The position numbers were made by a program, and so were the translations under genes. This document shows, piece by piece, positions 38,801-49,325 of a DNA stretch of 64,000 nt (the first letter of the stretch is position 1; the number at the start of each line of letters is the position of its first letter). This stretch comes from Holacanthus passer (Eukaryota; Chordata; Actinopteri; Pomacanthidae): positions 4,464,001-4,528,000 of the forward strand of contig JAFREQ010000015.1 in NCBI GenBank assembly GCA_025331565.1, in the 5' to 3' direction. The notes beneath the pieces are model-generated. The model was not told where the DNA came from and searched no databases. It saw nothing but the letters and a program-made list of their open reading frames with translations.

Positions 38801-39672
38801 TATCAAAGACTAAAAGGGTATCTGGTAAATGAGCGTAGTTGTTGTGTGTGTGTGTGTGTTAGAGCAAATCTGAGCATGTTATAGATAATAGAGTGTCAGA
38901 TTTTAGTTGTGCCTCTTTGTTGTTACATCTATAGTTGTTACATATTCCTTCTTTCTATGGTGGGGGCTGTACAGTAGCTTGGTGCTCTCTCTCACTGTGC
39001 ACCAAAGCTAGATTTCTTTGGTGTTTCTTTTTTTTTTATTTGCCTGGTATATTTTTGAATAAAACTCAGATAAGATAGAAATGTGAACCGTACACATCCG
39101 CGGCCCAGCCCAGTTGTTCGAAGCTCATTTGATAAGCTCTCAAGTTAATGCATGCAGCGTATCTCAGTGTTTTGTATTAAGAGCCGGTTCCTTCGTGAAC
39201 AGGCAATCTGGTTGAGTCATCCGCCACTGCTGACACATCCTTTATCCAGTTTGTTGGACCAACACTTTTGTGACTGCACTTTTTATCTGTTCCACACACT
39301 CAGAGCAGTGTGTCTAACGCCCAACATCCATAAACTCACAGACAGTGGTGAAGCTCAGTTGTCAATAGTGTTTTTAGTTGATAGTTTTAAGGTCTTTCCA
39401 TACAGTATATCAGGAGTGATTGATTTCTTTGTGATATCGGAGTATACAGTGTATAGTATATGCTTTTGTTGTTTTTGCAGTCAACAACTGTCATGTAATT
39501 CTGATGCTTTTGACTGATTGTTTTCATTATAGAGTTAGTTTTACTATATGGACTGTGTAAACTGTAATACTTTTCAAAACAACTTTAAGGAGAGCTGCTG
39601 GCTCATTATGCAATTTGTGTCCACACGGCAAAATTGTCCAACTTAACAAGATGAGTAACATACATTTTCTGA

Positions 39673-40277
39673 AAGGGGCAGTTCACCCAAATTACAGAAA
39701 GACATGTTTTCACTTTGTACTAGTGGTATCTAAACATATTGACATACAGGTGGATTTTTTTAGAGATTTTAAATTTTCCTTGTAACTACTTTCTACTGAA
39801 GAAGCTGTTCACAGGTTCGTAGTGAGGTCTGTGGATTAGCCAGAGTAACCAAAATATTGTTTGTGGAACATATTGCTTTTGATTATTTCAAATGTGTCCC
39901 ATGTTTTTAACAGTACAAACAGAATTCTGTTCACCTCCATTGTACTTGTGTGGGGACAGAGGTTTCAGATATCTCTAAAGCTCAGCATAAAAGTGAAACT
40001 AAATGCATGGGTAGATACTAGGTGAAAGTGAAGAGTAGATTATTTAGGGGGATTTGGATGAATCAGCCACTTACAAACATGTCTGGAAAAAATCATGCCA
40101 GTGGAGCAAGACCGTTACAATTCATCCCAAAACAGTTCATGAACCAGTCGGTTCTGCTTCCACTTAAGCAATTTGCTCACTGTTTTAGTTGCTTAAAGAA
40201 AAATGGAAACGTTGAACTGAACAGCTTCCTGCGTCACTTGTTAAGATGAACATTTTTGCAGTGTAGGTGAACTCTCT
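39673..40277. repeat. Probable transposon-derived repeat in the pik3r2 3' UTR
   Basis: The left end GGGGCAGTTCACCCAAATTA and the reverse complement of the right end (GAGAGAGTTCACCTACACTG) share a TTCACC core as weak terminal inverted repeats. An internal 32-bp stretch at 39819-39850 recurs in diverged form at 43788-43819, which supports a dispersed repeat. The family is not determined; no coding frame. Confidence 0.45.
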
Positions 40278-41211
40278 CATCTGCCATATACAGTATGCCA
40301 TGTTAATCACAGATGTTTAATAGCTAGAAGCAATGCAACTTTAGTAGCAATGAAACGTGGTCACGCAGTGAGACGGGCATGAAACAGGCAGAAGATGAAG
40401 ACTTTTTCGCGCTTTAGCTTAGAGTTTAGACTTTAATCCCACTGTTGGTAGATGTTAGTCTGAAACTCAAAGCTTTCATCCTGCTCACCTATTAGATATG
40501 CATTTGTGTCGGAGCTTCTTGGAAAACGTTTTTCTATATGGTGAATGATCATTCAAGGAATGATATATTTTTTCATCGGCTTTGGTACACTGTAAATGAT
40601 ATTTCTTGAACTGGCCTCACACACAAAGCACATCTTTCACTGACTACAAAGAGACATATATTTGGTGTCTATTAAGGTTTGAAGAATGAGAGACATACTA
40701 GAGAATAAATATTTTGAAATATATACTTAGATATCTATATTTTTGGATGATGTAATTCTGATTTGGATTGTGCTTGAAACAAATCAGAAAGAGGCTTTGA
40801 TGTGAACATGATCTTTAGACTTGCTCCACAGCTGCTTTGTATCCAAGCAGTTCTTGAAACGCAAGCATTTTTACTAATCAGCTGCAGTGAGCTTCATCAT
40901 GATCAGCAACAAACTTTGCGGTTACAGTTGATCGACATACATGTAATCTATTACGCATGATTATCAGGTGCATTCAGAGGATGAAGCAAGCTTATGTACA
41001 TGTGTTAATATTTACAGAGCTGAGTCTATATGTTAAATGCAGTCTTGGCTGCTTTGCATTTATTAAATATTAGAGCAGAGTTGTTTCTTTCTTTTTTTTT
41101 TTCTTGAACTTGAGAATCTGTTTTGTCATTTGGAAGATTTCTGTTTTGTTTTTTTTTGTGAGTAGACTTGAGTGTTAAAGGTGCACCACAAAAGATACAC
41201 TTAGGATGCTG

Positions 41212-41299
41212 CCACAGAGATCTACCACAGATTGGGCACTGATGCTGTAGCAGAGTGAACCATCTTACCACTGTATCATCCTTTGGTAGATCTCTGTGG
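41212..41299 (+). ncRNA. Long hairpin in the pik3r2 3' UTR (structured element)
   Basis: The arm CCACAGAGATCTACCA (41212-41227) is the perfect reverse complement of TGGTAGATCTCTGTGG (41284-41299), with a 56-base loop. Partial pairing may extend outward through GCTG/CGGC-type bases. This would form a 16-bp duplex in the transcript. It could be a structural or precursor-like hairpin, or the ends of a tiny inverted-repeat element; no family was recognised. Confidence 0.45.
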
Positions 41300-43028
41300 C
41301 CGCTGAAGGGTTTTTTGGTTTTTTGGCCTGGACTTAAACAGGAAGGAAAAAAGTTTAAACCTGTTAACCTGACAGAGGTACATGATTCAATGGTTCATGA
41401 TCACTCCTTTACACAGATCTTTGTACATGGAACAATGATGGCATTAGAAAGTGTTCTTTTATGGTGCCTGAGTATATTTTTTTTTATTTGGCTTTTTAAA
41501 AAAGCTGATAGATTTGTCTGTCCAAGTGTTGGTTATTTTTGTTTGTTTGTTATATCTGTTAATGATAACCTTACAGAGCCTATAAAGAAAAAAATAAGCT
41601 AGCTTGAAATATTTCCTCCATACAGAAAAAAAAGAAATACAAATGTTTACAATATGTAATTAACCAAATAGTAAATATGCGTTTGAGAATCAATCTGTCT
41701 GTCCCTCAAAGTGGCTGTGATAGATTGATTTATATTTCATTATTTCCTGTCATTTTAAACTTGAAATTGTTATGACTGCTTGTTCTGTTTTCTCTGTTTT
41801 GGGTTCGTTCCTCTTTTTTTTTTACTTATGAAAACAGTGCTCCCTCAATTTCAAAGTAATAACTCAACAAGGTAGTTCAACAAGATTAATGTTTCCATAA
41901 TACACAGGTATTCATCAGTCTTTGTCATTCTTTACCTGCTGACTACTTCACCTTACACTGAGCCTTGTATATGCAGGACTGAATCCTAACTTGAGACGCT
42001 GTCGCATTTTTTGCTGTTTATATTATGTACAGTATGGTAGATTTCAGGATGACTCTGCCAGGTGAATAACAGTCAAAACACACCACTTGGTGAACATGCT
42101 TGAGTACAGTTTTAGTAGAGTCAGAAATTCAGGAATAACTATTAAGAGGCATCCTATTCTTATTTTGCACTACACAGCAAATGATACTAAAAAGGAAAAG
42201 CTGAATCAGTTGCTCTATTGGTTGGTTGACTAATTTTTAAGACCAAAATTGATCCACTATACTCTCAGCTTGTGTGTGATTTCCATTTCAAATATGATGA
42301 CGTTAACAACTGCACTTTCATTTCCCTTTTTCTGTCTGTATCTGACCTTCCCACATCCTCACTTCTCAGTATCGACTTTGACCTGATTGGTCAGGTTGCC
42401 ATTTGTTTGATTACTCTGATGGGAATGTTGTAGTATTTTTCACTGGTGTACAGTAGTTCATATTTAAGACCCAACTCTGCACGTTGGAGACAAGAGAGGC
42501 AGTGATCCATTTGACAATAGCCTGATCAACATTAAAGAGCAGCAACAATTTGAAACACTTAACACTAGTAACAAGGCAGTGTCCTGTCTCCTTTGCTCTA
42601 CCATGTTGCCCAACAAGTTGCCTCGTGCGTCACTGCCTCAGCAGCAGCAACAGATACAAGATGGTTCTTAATGCATAGCAAATAATGATGTGGTTTTCTC
42701 TTTCTTTCAAAAACGATGAATGGAAATGAATGGGGCAGTCAGATAAAGCTACTCTACACCAAAGTGCAATTGAACTCAGAGGGAGCACTGTTGTTTCAGC
42801 CAGTAGAGGCCTATTGGTTGAGGTGTGCCCAACCCCTATGCACGAAAAGATGGTTACTCCTCTTCTCTTGTGCTATCCTCCCTCCGTTGGTCTGTCTTAA
42901 TTCAGATCCGACATCTCTTTCTTTCTCTCTCATATACAGCTTGCTTCAGAGTTGTGTTTGTCCTCAGACAGGTACTCTTTCATCTGTACGGTTCTTTCTT
43001 TAGGCTGATGCAATGATTTTAAAAAGAC

Positions 43029-43034
43029 AATAAA
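43029..43034 (+). terminator. pik3r2: Distal poly(A) signal of pik3r2
   Basis: AATAAA followed within 30 bases by a GT/T-rich stretch. It is the last good signal before the intergenic LINE remnant. Confidence 0.5.
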
Positions 43035-43339
43035 AGATATATGAACTGAAGCTGTGTGGTTTTGTCTTGATGTGCTGTTTTCTTTGTTCCATAATGAATC
43101 GGTAACCATGACACACTTTCATATATTCATGTATTCACATCCTACTTATAATCTGTATGAGTTTGCTGGGCTTAAACATGATGGCCCCCCTCATCTGTAG
43201 CTCTCACTGAACGGTTTGTTATTTTGAAAACTAAAACATACAAAATTAAAATGTATCTATGTATGAATATGTCAAAAATCTGTCATTTTCAGTGCTGTTC
43301 TCAAAATACTAGATTATTTGATGTATCTCTTATTTGACA

Positions 43340-43790
43340 AACAGCTCCTTCTCTGTTAGTCTTGGAGGTGCCTCCTCCTCTTGTGCTGCTCTTTTTTTGT
43401 GGGGTCCCTCAGGGGTCTATTTTGGGCCATCTCCTGTTTACTTTTTACACGCTACCCCTGGAGAAAATGTTGTGCAGATTTGATACTGATTTCCACTTTT
43501 AAAAAGCCTGGCACCATTTCTTGTATTTTGTCCTGCCTTGTCAAAATTAAAAATTGGATGTCCAAAAACTTCCTGCAATTAAATGACTCAAAATCAGACA
43601 TCATCTTGATTACTCCCATGCCATACTCTGCTGTCTATACGTTATGTGATGACGTTAACAATATACCAGACCTCAAGGATGTACGTAATGCACTTAAACA
43701 TAACAGGACACCTTTGAAAAATAATTTCTCACTTCCTTTTAACTGTGAACAGTTTCATAGGAAGAAAGCAGTTCTAATGAAAAATTGCTA
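43340..43790 (+). mobile_element. LINE reverse-transcriptase remnant, frameshifted
   Basis: The frame from 43398 reads CGVPQGSILGHLLFT, the conserved reverse-transcriptase block of LINEs (PQGS..GPLLF). The next conserved part, IKNWMSKNFLQLNDSKSDI, comparable to the AWM..N.LKLN..KTE block, lies in another frame (that of 43381). A frameshift therefore separates them, and the catalytic YADD box is not seen. The pattern fits the L2/CR1/Rex group. The element is dead and 5'-truncated. The intergenic space 43050-44620 shows nothing else except a short stretch (43788-43819) shared with 39819-39850. Confidence 0.7.
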
Positions 43791-44624
43791 GTGAGGCCTG
43801 TGGTGTAACCAGAGTAACAAGGGCCTTTTATTTCCTAGAAAGATAATGCTGCTGAAAATATATAAATTAAAAATATATAGTTGTAAAATGTTGTGAGAAC
43901 CACAAATAAAGTACAATTCACGTCTTTGATATTAGGGTGTGGACATAAACCTGATTGGGCAATTAAAATCAAAAGTTTGAATGTGTAGATGCCATGAGAG
44001 GGAAGTGAGAAAATGCCTGTGATTGAAGCAACACTTTCTCATACAGTGTAACCCACATTTCCACACACTGAGGGCAAATAAGGCAAATGCATGCAAATAT
44101 AAAAGCAGAACAGATGAGAAAGTAAAAAAGATTGTCTCACTATGATGTTTTAATTTAATGTGTAACACTCCAAGCCTAAACAGACAAACTGAGATGTGCA
44201 GAGTGGTGCTGTGTCCTCCCTTTTGTTTTGTTTTTTGTTTTTTGCCTCTATCCTGATTTTAGAGGAAGTCTGGAAGAGATCATGTGAGAGTCACCAGGTA
44301 AAACCTTCATGAGGTTCATTGGTTGGTGATGTTTTGCTGCAGTGCGTTCTTCTTATGACTCTTCTTGAGAAAGACCTATGGACTAAGGAACTGAGCTGAG
44401 ATGTGCTATTGCTTTATAATTAGCCATGTGATGTGTCCAAGCCAAGAAGACTGGTGCACAAAACAAGTAGAACAAACTGATATGAAAAGATTGCATGATG
44501 CCAAGCCCATGCCTACACAAATCTCATGACATTTTGACTCATTTCTGTGGAAACCTCTTTCCCCAAACCAACAGATCCAGGTTTCTGGCCATGGATATCT
44601 CATGGATACAAGTGACGCTGCCTT

Positions 44625-44785
44625 GATCACATGATCGAGCGCCAATCAGAAAAACGGACGGCCTCCGCGAGGAAGCGCCGGAGCCGTATTTAAAGTGTCA
44701 CAGCTTAGTAGTTTGTAGGTCGCTGCTGTGCCGCTGCAAACTTTATTTCCTGCTGTCAAACTGAAGAGATAAGCTGCAGCTGAAG
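44625..44785 (+). promoter_or_regulatory. ifi30: ifi30 core promoter and 5' UTR
   Basis: In order: an ATCACATGAT palindrome (44626-44635) whose TCACATGA core fits MITF/TFE-type E-boxes, a CCAAT box (44642-44646), a GC-rich stretch, and a TATA-like TATTTAAAG (44687-44695). Transcription probably starts near 44715-44725, giving a leader of about 65 bases before the ATG. A TTCTGTGGAA word (44543-44552) with STAT-type spacing (TTCN4GAA) lies upstream. Factor binding is inference. Confidence 0.6.
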
Positions 44786-47700
44786 ATGAAGGGGCCTTTG
44801 CTGCTGGTTGTGGCTGTTTGGTTGAACACTCAGTCCGGCTCTGCCGCCTCTTCTTCATGCTCTTATCCTCCGACACAGTGGTGCTCGTCTCTGGACTCAG
44901 CCATCCAGTGCGGGGTAAGATTACTCATCTGTGTGGAGACTGTTTGAGATATTCTCTGAATGACTACACGTCCTTAAAACCAGCTCTAACTAGTTCCTGT
45001 CAACAGTTTAACTCTAATAATAATAATATATAATATGTGATAACAGTATTCAGTCTGACGCTACTTAACCTGTTAGCATTAACTTCCTAGCTAACTAACT
45101 TTCTCTTTAGCTACGGACTTCACAACATGAATGACTCTTTTGAACAAAGCTCCTCCTTGTACCTGTTGTAAATAGTCATGGTACAAAATAATACTAAATA
45201 AACACTTTGTTAACCTGTGTTTACCTTGTTGACCTTTCCCATCAGCTCTTTGTAAATTAACCATGTAAGTTATCTAAGTTTCACAGGGACACTCCAGATA
45301 CCCAAAATGTGTTGTGTGTAGACTGTTTGCTGGTACAAGGTTGTATTATAACCATCTGGGCTCATTAAGGAAGGAAGAAGTAGGCAGCTGGGGTTTTTTT
45401 TTTGTTTGTTTGTTTTAGCTGGAACCATCTAGTGAGTTGTGGAACAATTGAATGAATTGAGGAAGTAAAAACCTCAAAAATCTCATGTGAAGTCCCTTTG
45501 CCAGTTTCAGTCTTAATAATAATAGCTTTTCTCTCGCCCCAAGCATCTGTCTTTCACTCACAGAGACACAATCCAGTGAAAGTTTTTTCCTAGGATAGTG
45601 AGAGAATCATCCAATAATAGCAAACCCTTCAAACTCACTCAGCTTTTTACTCTTCACTTCCAGAGAACACACATATGCAAAACTACTTCTGTGTCAGTTT
45701 CAAACAGGATGGTCACAGTTTCTAAAGCACATCAGGTTTCATTCTACCAAGAAGTTGAAGTACCGGTCATGCTCAGTTGCTTAGTATATTTTAAACTGCT
45801 GATTTTTTTTTGTTTTAATTTAAATTAACCTGTTCTCTCTGGAAGATATAAAAATGTTACCGCTTAGCCTGAGTTCTTCCCTTATTACCACCAAATAGAA
45901 AATGCCCTGATCTTACAAACAGCACACAGTCAAAGAGAAACAGAAAGTGATCACATATAATTTAACCTCCCCACTGTTGCCCCCTTATGCAGGTTTTGAA
46001 GCAGTGCCTTGAATCAAACTTCACCAGGTCCCGTCAGACAGCAGATCCAGTCCAGGTGGGGCTTTACTATGAGAGTCTGTGTCCCGGCTGCAGAGGTTTC
46101 CTCAGTCTGATGCTCTTCCCCACCTGGCTCATGCTGAATGACATCATGTCTGTCACTTTGGTGCCCTACGGCAATGCACATGTAAGCAGTGAATCAAACA
46201 CCTTGGATGTACACTGGGATTGTTCTTCCTCTACTAATGAGGGAGTGGGTAATAGTGTTGTCTTAAGAGGATATGTGATGATTTCTTGACTAAGGAAAGA
46301 GGCAAAGACAGGAGAAGGAAAGTTGGTATTAAAAAAAATCTATGTAAAACCATAAGTGGTCACAAAACAATCAAATAAACATTATTGTCTAAATGTGTTA
46401 GAGTTTAACTTTAACAGGTGAGAAAGGGACAATCATGTGAAGTATGTCATAATCTTGGTTGCAAATTACGCTCAGTTTTTTTGTTGTAACTTGATACTGT
46501 GTCATTTGCCCCACCCTAGGAAAAACCTGATGGACAGAAGTATATTTTCGATTGCCAGCATGGAGAAGAGGAATGTCTGGGCAACATGATTGAGGTAAAA
46601 TTACAACCCATATGCACAAAGAGAGATCACTGCTGAATATTAATGTAACTACAATTTGGAACCATGTAATCTGCCTTTGTTTTGTGAAATTAATACTATT
46701 CATTGTCCTGAGAAAGCAGTGTGGAGTCTAAATGTGGGTGTAGGGTTGCAACAATATGAGATTTTCACCCTATGATAACTGTCTCAGAAAATATCACGGT
46801 TTCATACAGTATTATACAATTGTTATTCTTATTATCAGTTGCAATGACCCTTAAGGGAATGAAAAATAATTACACATAATAGTATGTCCTGTTCTTTTTT
46901 TTTTTTTTTTTTTAATCATACTGTACAGTAGAAATCATACCATAAATAAGCTAATATACATGGTATGATAACCGTTAATTTTTATACCATGGTATACGGC
47001 TGCAACTCAGTCTCAGTGTTGTGAAAATAAGAAATAAGTGCTCAGAGGAATGCTCAGTCTTCAAAATGCCTTTTCCCCCTCTAAGTTATAAATGTAGTCA
47101 GTATTGTCTTTTAGTGGTGACACAGTGGTGTTGACAGTCCACTGTGATGAATTGATTATCCTGTCCTTCTCAGACTTGTATAATGAACATGACAGACATG
47201 GCTTTCCCGATCATCTTCTGTATGGAATCCTCCCATGATGTCATCAAGGAGGCCAAGAGTGTAAGTGTGTGTGTATGTGTGTGTGTGCACGTGTGCGCAT
47301 TCATTCAGTCATTTAGCTGCTGTTTTTTGTCTCTCTGCTTCCCTGCACCATCTCTTTGATATATTATATGCATATTATTTATTATTTCGCTATTGATGTT
47401 TTTTTCCCATTGTTGTTCATAGTGTGTGGAACTCTACAGTCCTCAGTTGAGCTGGGACACCGTCATGACCTGTGTGAAAGGAGATCAGGGAAACCAGCTG
47501 ATGCATCAGAATGCCTTGAAGACCAAAGCCCTCAACCCTCCGCACCAATATGTGCCTTGGATCACAATTAATGGGGTAAGGATCCTGTGCATTTAGCAAC
47601 AAAACCCACGGCCTCTGTGGCATTTTGTGGAAAAAACATAAGAGAGAGACCATTTTGTCTGCATTGCCCTCATTCTGCCAGTGTCGTTGATGCTCGCTTT

Positions 47701-48939
47701 TTAAACAAGTGGTCTTAGATATACAGTGATGATACGATCTAGGGATTATTTTGACACTTGATTGGTCCCAAAGCTTCTATCTGTAAGTGAAAGAAAGCTG
47801 TGACTGATGTGTGTGAAGCTACATCTCAATGCAACTCCAGAGCACAGCACAACAGATGCCACTGTCTCTCTGCCAAGCAGCCTTGAGACCAGTGGCACTG
47901 GAGTTTGCTCTGAAGCACCACCACAAGAAACAAAGAGAAAAAACACATCCTGTATTCATCAAGACAGGTTCAAGAGCAGAACAGAAGAGTAATAGCAATT
48001 TGAAAGTATAGAAATGCATCAGTATCAGCCCATGAAACAGCTTTTACCCCTGTGTGTACATTATATTGGTGTGCATTGCCAAACAACATGACAGAACATT
48101 TTAATGTGATGTGTGTACTTTATTTCTTCTGTGGTATTCATGAAAATATTCCCACCTTTGCTTACAAGCAGGTATAAAGGAAATCGTGATGTCGCCTGTG
48201 GGAAAATCACAAGCAGCAGTCTTGGCACACTAAGTGGCTTCAGATTTATTACCATTACATCACCATCCAGAAAAATCTTCTTATCCACCAATGACTCAGA
48301 TAAAATAGTTTTCCCTATCAAGATCTGTGTCAGCTGCATAACACTGTTATGAAATCATACTTTGGCTCTATCGAAGCAGAGTGACAGATGGCTTATCAGA
48401 TCATCATACTTTTCCATTGCTTTTCAGTTAAACTTTTTGTGCTCCACACATCATTAATTAAGTTTGGAACTTAAAGTTTTTTGAACCTGTCTCCCTCGCC
48501 ATTATGAACAACATGCAGTTCTTTTGACCAGTGGAACCTGCAAGTCAGTCACTAACAATGTGACCTCTTTTAAACTGCATCTTACAGCAAATGAATGTTA
48601 TTTTTCATCTTTATATGAAGTAGTTTGATTAAAGTTTGATTTTCATAGATCTGTTAAAGCTGACACATACTATTATACTATGCATTTATGTTCTGGTCAT
48701 GACATTTTGAAGACATTCAAAGACAACCCTTTTATTCTGTCATCTCCCCCCCGTGGATCTGCTGTGGAAAATGTCAGGATACTAATGTTATTCATTTGCA
48801 GGAGCACACAGAAGACCTGCAGGACAAGGCCATGTCTTCTCTCTACAATCTGGTCTGCAGCATGTACAAGGTACAGTTAATCTCAGTCAAATCTCAGTCA
48901 TTCATTGACTCTGCTTATCTGTCTTTATATTCTGTAATA

Positions 48940-49017
<78 letters not shown>

Positions 49018-49148
49018 AAAGCACAAGCAGTTACTGATTTGTTGTTTGCTGGACCTATAACAAGCGCTTAATTTTTTTTCAGGGCGACAAGCCTCCGGCC
49101 TGTGGAGGGAGCCAGAGACACTTCAAAAGCTACTGCCACAATGAGTGA
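44786..49148 (+). CDS. ifi30: Gamma-interferon-inducible lysosomal thiol reductase (GILT)
   Basis: Reduces disulfide bonds of endocytosed proteins in acidic lysosomes, aiding MHC class II antigen processing. Exons: 44786-44914, 45993-46181, 46520-46594, 47174-47260, 47423-47575, 48802-48870, 49083-49148; total 768 bases, 255 residues, close to the roughly 250 of human GILT. A signal peptide (MKGPLLLVVAVWLNTQSG) opens the protein. The thioredoxin-like active site is CPGC in YYESLCPGCRGFL. The GILT signature follows as CQHGEEECLGN...C, then PFTV-like LVPYGNA, NPPHQYVPWITING and a Cys-rich end. Several NxS/T sites could carry glycans for mannose-6-phosphate sorting. Splice phases agree throughout. 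The first intron (1.08 kb) and the fifth (1.23 kb) hold nothing recognised. Confidence 0.96.
46741..47009. mobile_element. Short non-autonomous DNA transposon in an ifi30 intron
   Basis: Begins TAGGGTTGCAACAATATGAG and ends GGTATACGGCTGCAACTCA, so the ends are inverted (GTTGCAAC / GCTGCAAC). Internal words GATAACTGTCTCAGAAAATA and GGTATGATAACCGTTAATTT also echo each other in opposite sense. It matches a widespread fish MITE as I recall it and fills almost half of the intron between 46594 and 47174. An oligo-T run lies inside (46895-46914). Confidence 0.75.
48942..49015. repeat. Long (GT)n microsatellite in the last ifi30 intron
   Basis: About 37 uninterrupted GT units end 67 bases before the acceptor of the final coding exon. 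Confidence 0.97.
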
Positions 49149-49325
49149 AGGAGCAGCACTGCACATGACATTTTGCTTGCTGTGTTCCAGGTGTGGCCAC
49201 TAAATAAGGAACACTGAGGAATGTCATGAGATATTTTTTTATATGTGATTTTGATCTGTTTTTATAAGGGAAAAAATCACCTCATTTTATAATTCTCAGA
49301 ATATAAATACATTGTACTTTCTAAA
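49149..49325 (+). other. ifi30: ifi30 3' UTR
   Basis: A short UTR follows the stop. There is no perfect AATAAA; ATATAAATAC at 49301-49310 is a possible variant signal, and an A-run begins at 49322. The exact 3' end is uncertain. Confidence 0.4.

Larger units (their letters stand above)
35879..43050 (+). other. pik3r2: pik3r2 3' UTR, with several poly(A) signals
   Basis: No coding exon follows the stop. AATAAA signals occur at 39058-39063, 40704-40709 and 43029-43034. The last is followed by a GT/T-rich stretch (GTGTGGTTTTGTCTTGATG) of the kind needed downstream of a cleavage site, so the longest transcript may end near 43050. The region holds three CGGTAC words (37266, 37311, 37373), a possible transposon (39673-40277) and a strong hairpin (41212-41299). 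Several tissue-dependent 3' ends are likely but not provable here. Confidence 0.5.

Noticed and set aside
37490..42460. Many ACAGTA words in the pik3r2 3' UTR as miR-101/144 sites
   Set aside because: ACAGTA is the sense of those microRNAs, not their target, which would read TACTGT.
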